This document shows, in pieces, positions 58,959 to 64,000 of a DNA stretch of 64,000 nt (positions are counted from its first letter, which is position 1; the number at the start of each line of letters is the position of its first letter). The position numbers were made by a program, and so were the translations under genes. The DNA comes from Perilla frutescens. Lineage: Eukaryota > Streptophyta > Magnoliopsida > Lamiales > Lamiaceae. Location: positions 13,975,501 to 14,039,500 of the forward strand of contig BRKX01000004.1 in NCBI GenBank assembly GCA_026008535.1. The letters are read 5' to 3'. The notes beneath the pieces are model-generated. The model searched no databases, was not told the DNA's origin, and saw nothing but the letters and a program-made list of their open reading frames with translations.

Positions 58959-61900
58959 TCAGCTTGGTTCCCCCTCATTGGTTCCTTCCATGGGTTTCCT
59001 TGACACCTTTTGTTCCCAAACCTCTCGCATGAACCCGTTGAGGTTTTCCTTGAACCTCTTAGCTCGCGATCGCGTCACGGGTCCTTCAGGCACCTTGATT
59101 GGATCCGACACCTCCTTAGCTCGGAGCGTATCATTCCCCTCCTCTTGAAAAGGATTTGTCCTCAAATCCAGCTCGTCACCTACATCAAAAGGACTTAAGT
59201 CAACAACATTAAATGTAGAACTAACCTTGTACTCACCGGGCAAGTCCAATTTGTAAGCATTGTCACTAATGCGCTCAAGGACTTGAAATGGTCCATCGCC
59301 TCTAGGTAACAGCTTGGATCTCCGTTGAGCCGGAAACCTTTCCTTTCTCATGTGCAACCAAACCCACTCGCCGGGTTCGACACGACCTTCCGCCGCCCTT
59401 TGTTGGCTTTCTCGGCATACTGCTCGGTTCTCCTTTCGATGTTTGCTCTAGCCTTCTCATGGATCTGTTTAACAAATTCAGCTTTCTTTTTCCCATCCAA
59501 ATTAGTGAATTCTTGCACAGGCAAAGGAATTAAATCCAAGAGAGTTAAAGGATTAAAACCATATGCGATTTCAAATGGTGAAAACTGAGATGCAGAATGA
59601 ACAGACCTATTATATGCAAATTCCACATGCGGCAAACATTCTTCCTAAGTTTTTATGTTCTTTTTAATCAATGCCCGCAACAACGTAGATAAAGTCCTAT
59701 TTACTACTTCCGTTTGACCATCAGTTTGTGGATGACAAGTAGTAGAAAACAACAATTTAGTCCCTAACTTACACCACAAAGTCTTCCAGAAATAACTCAA
59801 GAACTTAGCATCACGATCAGACACAATTGTTTTAGGCATACCATGCAAACGCACAACTTCCCTAAAGAACAAATCAGCTATGTGCGACGCATCATTAGAC
59901 TTAGAACATGCAATAAAATGCGCCATTTTAGAAAATCTATCAACAACCACAAAAATAGAATCATGACCACGTTTACTCCTAGGCAATCCTAACACAAAAT
60001 CCATAGATATGTCAATCCAAGGCGATGTAGGAATAGGCAAAGGCATGTATAAACCATGTGGTTGAACTCTAGACTTAGCTTGTCCACATGTAACACATTT
60101 AGCACACAGTTTTTCCACATCATGCTTCATATGAGGCCAAAAGAAATGTTCTTGCAAAACAGATAAAGTCTTAGCTACTCCAAAATGCCCCACAAGACCC
60201 CCACCATGTGATTCCAACAATAATAACTCACGCATGGAACAGTTAGGCACACATAATTTATTCTCCCTAAACAAATAACCATCTTGCCTATAAAACTTTC
60301 CATATCCATATTTCTCACATGCAATATAAATATCCTTAAAATCATCATCATCAATATATAATGATTTAATGCACTCAAAACCTAGTAATCTAGCATCCAA
60401 AGTAGAAAGCAACGCGTACCTTCTAGACAATGCATCGGCTACTACATTTTCTTTACCTTGTTTGTATTTGATGACGTATGGAAATGTCTCGATGAATTCC
60501 ATCCATCTTGCATGTCTTTTGTTCAACTTATGTTGCCCCCTCAAATGCTTCAACGACTCATGGTCGGTATGGATCACGAACTCCTTGGGCCATAAGTAAT
60601 GTTTCCACGTCTGCAATGCCCGCACTAGTGCATACAACTCCTTGTCATACGTCGGGTAATTTGCAGTGGCGCCTCCTAACTTCTCACTGAAGTATGCAAT
60701 TGGTCGAACCATTTGCATCAAAACTGCACCAATACCAACACCGGAAGCATCACACTCAACCTCAAAAGTTTTAGAAAAGTCAGGAAGAGATAGTACCGGT
60801 GGGTGTGTCAATTTTTCCTTGAGTGTTTGAAAAGCTCATTCTTGAGCTTCCCCCCATTTGAACTCCACGTTCTTTTTGATCACCTCAGTCATTGGGGCTG
60901 CTATGCTACTGAAGTGTGGCACAAAACGGCGGTAGAAACTCGCCAATCCATGAAAACTCCGAACCTCTCCAACATTGGTAGGCGTCGGCCATTCTTGGAT
61001 GGCTCGCACCTTCTCTTCGTCCACCTGTACTTCATCTGCACTCACAACAAAGCCAAGGAAAGCAACCCTATCGGTGCAAAAGGTGCACTTTTTAAGGTTA
61101 GCATATAATTGTTCTTTCCTTAAAGCTTGTAAAACATTCCTCAAATGATCTTCATGCTCATCCACAGTTTTACTATAGATCAATATGTCATCGAAATAAA
61201 CCACAACAAATCTACCTATGAAAGCACGTAGAACATGGTTCATAAGACGCATAAAGGTGCTAGGAGCATTTGTTAAATCAAACGGCATAACTAACCATTC
61301 ATACAATCCAAGTTTAGTAATAAATGTCGTTTTCCATTCATCCCCCTCTTTAATTCTAATTTGATGGTACCCACTACGTAAATCAATCTTAGAAAATATA
61401 CAAGCACCATGCAATTCATCAAGCATGTCATCAAGACGGGGTATAGGATGTCGATACTTTACCGTGATGTTGTTGACGGCTCTACAGTCGACACACATAC
61501 GAAGGGACGAGTCCTTCTTGGGCACGAGCAAGACCGGGCTCGCACATGGGCTCAAACTCTCTCTTACTTGGCCTTTTTCCAACAGCTCGTGGATTTGTCT
61601 TTCGAGCTCCTTTGTCTCCTCAGGATTGCTTCGGTACGCCGGCCGGTTGGGTAAAGTGGCGCCGGACACAAAATCAATTTGGTGCTCGATTCCCCTTAAT
61701 GGTGGCAAATCGGGTGGCATCTCCTCGGGAAACACATCATCAAATTCCTGCAAGAGAGATAAAATAGGACTTGGCAAAGACTTGTCAATTTTGTTAGTTT
61801 GTAGCAAATCTCTGCGGACCATCAAATACATGGACTTCTCATTTTGCACGGCCCACTTGATGTCACTTGCTGTGGCAAAACAAGATCTTCGGGCTTTCTC

Positions 61901-63691
61901 CTTCGGCTCAACAGTCACCGCTGCCCGCTCCTTCTTCTTCATAGTCTCGGCTTCTTCTTGTAGCTTCACTTGGTCCTCATACACTTGTGAAGGTGTTAGA
62001 GGAGCTAGTGTCACCGTCTTCTTGTTAAGCACGAAAGAATACTTGTTTGTGAAGCCATCGTGAGTCACCCTCCTATCGAATTGCCATGGACGTCCCAGCA
62101 AGATGTGTTCGGCTTGCATGGGTACTGCGTCACAAAGCACTTCGTCTTCATATTTGCCAATCCGAAATGGCACTCGAACATGCTTGTTCACCTTGGTCTC
62201 TCCACTGTCGTTCAACCATTGTAGCTTGTATGGCTTAGGATGCTTGAGAATCGGCAATCCTAGCTTGGTCACCATCACAACACTAGCTACATTAGTACAA
62301 CTTCCACCATCAATAATCATACTACATACCTTATCCTTGATGTGGCATCGGGTATGGAATATGTTCTCCCTTTGCGCCTCGTCAACACTTTTGGTGTGCA
62401 AGCTTAGAGACTTGCGTGCAACCAAAACAAGTGACTCGGGTGCTGTGTACTCCTCCTCCTCCTCGCTTGACTCTGATAATCCGGGCATCTCCGGATCAAC
62501 CTTCTCATCATCCGTCACGATCTCCCCATTGTCCTTCAAAATCATCACACGCCGGTTTGGACATTGATTGGCTATGTGACCTCGACCTTGACACTTGAAG
62601 CATTTGATGTCTCGGTTTCGGCTCTCGAGCGTCTCCTGATGATTGGTTGTAGTCGCCGTCGCCGCTTCCTGCTTCGGCTTGGTGAACGGCTGCTTCTCCT
62701 CTTTCTTGCCTTGGCTTGCCGACTTCCATGGGGTAGAATTAGAAGTCGAGTTAGACTTCCATGTAGATGAATTTCCTCGAGTCGAGTTACCCCTCCTCTT
62801 GAGTTGATTCTCTACTTTTATCGCCATTTGCAGCACATCTTCCATCTCCACATACTGATGCAACTCCACCACCTCCCGGATCTCCCTATGCAAACCTGCA
62901 AGAAAACGAGCCATGGTGGCCTCTCTATCCTTCTCCACATCTGCTCGAATCATCGCCACCTCCATTTTCTTGTAGTACTCGTCCACACCATTCGTACCTT
63001 GCCTCAAGGTTTGGAGCTTGTTGTAAAGCTCTCTGTAGTAGTGATTAGGCACGAATCTCTTTCTCATCAATGATTTCAGATCGTCTCACGTCTCCAATGG
63101 CCTTTCCCGATTGCGTCGTCGACTGATGGTCAATTGGTCCCACCAATTGATGGCATAATCAGAAAACTCCACTACCGCTAATTTGACCTTCTTCAACTCT
63201 GAATAGTTGTGGCAGTCAAATAACATCTCCATCTTGCGCTCCCACTCCAGATACGCGGCTGGATCATTTGTACCTTTGAACGAAGGTACATTAATTTTTA
63301 TGTTGCCCAAGTCGTCATCTTCTCGGGCTCTGCCTCTCCTTCGGCCTCCAGTCGCCGACTGTCTATCTTCCTCATCCTCATCTTCCTCGAACTCTTCATA
63401 TTCTCTTCTTTGCCGTTCGACGTGTGGATAACGTCATGGTTCGATTATTCTTCCACGTCCGCCTCTTCTACCTCGACCTCCACGGTTCTCTCGAGGATCT
63501 GGTTGTAATTGCTCCTGTATTGACCCCTCCATCTTGTCGATCCGCTCATGTAACACTTCCATTTCGGCTTTAAGCAGCTTTGATAGATGCTGCTGTAGGG
63601 CCTCCACGGTATTTGAATCGAATGCCGGGTTCAATTCTCCTTCTGAACTTCCAGCGGTGTTACCTTCAGTACCTGCATTTTTCTTAAACAT
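58959..63691 (-). pseudogene. gag-pol polyprotein of the gypsy element, disrupted
   Basis: The frame starts at 63691 and ends at TGA 58959-58961. In order it has a gag capsid region (about 63310-62820), a CX2CX4HX4C zinc knuckle (near 62600-62560), protease (IIDGGSCTN near 62310) and reverse transcriptase with YFDD (61187-61198). RNase H follows (about 60800-60430, ending VADALSRR), then integrase with an HHCC finger and HPQTDGQTE (59740 region), and a GPVTRSRAK tail without a chromodomain. Lesions are TGA at 63434-63436, TGA at 63086-63088, TGA at 60836-60838, TAG at 59645-59647 and a one-base frameshift at about 59379-59383. The stops leave the flanking frame continuous, so the element is recently inactivated. 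The product would normally build the particle and copy and integrate the element. Confidence 0.93.
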
Positions 63692-63760
63692 TTTTTTTTT
63701 GGCTCTTTTTTTTTTCTTTTTTTTTGGCCCTTTTTTTTTGTTTTTTTTTTTGTTTTTTTA
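63686..63760. repeat. T-rich homopolymer stretch upstream of gag
   Basis: Several runs of 8-10 T are broken by single G or C residues. On the element's strand this is a poly-A leader before the gag start codon. Confidence 0.85.
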
Positions 63761-64000
63761 TTATCACAATGAACTCAAAAGATATATTACAACGAAAATT
63801 TAAATGAAAAAGCTGAACAAATTAATTCCTACCAAGATTTCTAAGCAATAAAACGCCTACAATTATCTATGCACTCAGTTCCTACGGATGTCTAAACTCT
63901 CAATTTCCTCTCCAAAGAAATCAAATCCAAAAATCAAAAATATCCGAATCAATTCAAACGACCTATCTAAGGTTCAACAACCAAATAACAGAATGCGTCT

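Larger units (their letters stand above)
58247..64000 (-). mobile_element. Young-looking Ty3/gypsy retrotransposon, 5' LTR outside the window
   Basis: On the minus strand the window contains gag, protease, RT, RNase H and integrase in one frame and then a 708-bp 3' LTR. The 5' LTR and primer site lie beyond 64000. The coding region is broken only by four nonsense codons and one frameshift. The LTR shares blocks and end sequences with the truncated elements at 36564-42095, so the three belong to related families. Confidence 0.93.

Noticed and set aside
61425..62567. Long plus-strand frames (for example 212 and 154 codons)
   Set aside because: They are antisense shadows of the gypsy polyprotein on the minus strand.

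Overview
This is a 64 kb piece of a plant nuclear genome. It is strongly AT-rich and full of LTR retrotransposons, MITEs, foldback elements and simple repeats. One spliced gene is clearly of angiosperm type (an R2R3-MYB with the canonical two-intron layout), and the tRNA-iMet-like primer site and the TE families fit a dicot. I cannot name the species.

Two host-type genes are supported. The first is a three-exon R2R3-MYB transcription factor on the + strand (46194-47890), closest in type to subgroup 3 (MYB58/MYB63/MYB10/MYB72). Its leader is (CT)n-rich and may carry short upstream ORFs. The second is a small single-exon ORF (21658-22053) with an RNase H1 N-terminal/viroplasmin-type domain and a C-terminal hydrophobic tail. 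Everything else that looks coding is transposon-derived or a possible captured fragment.

Layout. 1-7.4 kb: a Mutator-like MITE family present twice (1426-2496 and 6681-7313), one copy split by a Tourist-like MITE, plus a foldback carrying a solo LTR (5829-6491, TSD AAAAT). 7.5-16.1 kb: a decayed Ty3/gypsy element on the + strand (7477-16061, TSD ATTTT), holding one solo LTR in gag (9156-10485, TSD GTGAC) and another in its 3' LTR (14044-15756, TSD CTTGT). 16.1-22 kb: two Stowaway-like MITEs and the viroplasmin-domain gene. 23.4-25.65 kb: a collapsed gypsy remnant on the - strand. 27.26-31.31 kb: a Mutator-like element with a 9-bp TSD, exon-like islands and arrays of short motifs. 33.8-34.2 kb: a foldback containing a perfect 37-bp inverted repeat. 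36.5-42.1 kb: two truncated gypsy 3' ends arranged tail to tail, the right one split by a 2.43-kb non-autonomous hAT element (8-bp TSD) with about 420-bp internal repeats. 44.3-47.9 kb: a Tourist-like MITE and the MYB gene. 48.5-49.5 kb: an element with inverted ends built of GC-rich repeats of about 150 bp. 50.8-58.2 kb: motif arrays, elements bounded by TA microsatellites, a hAT transposase fragment and one CACTA end. 58.25-64 kb: the 3' LTR and most of the coding region of a much younger Ty3/gypsy element on the - strand, broken by four in-frame stops and one frameshift, with its 5' LTR outside the window.

The main theme is nested insertion with target-site duplications that can still be read directly. 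The least explained structure is a set of dissimilar elements with inverted ends, each filled with its own 10-15-nt motif repeated at irregular spacing.
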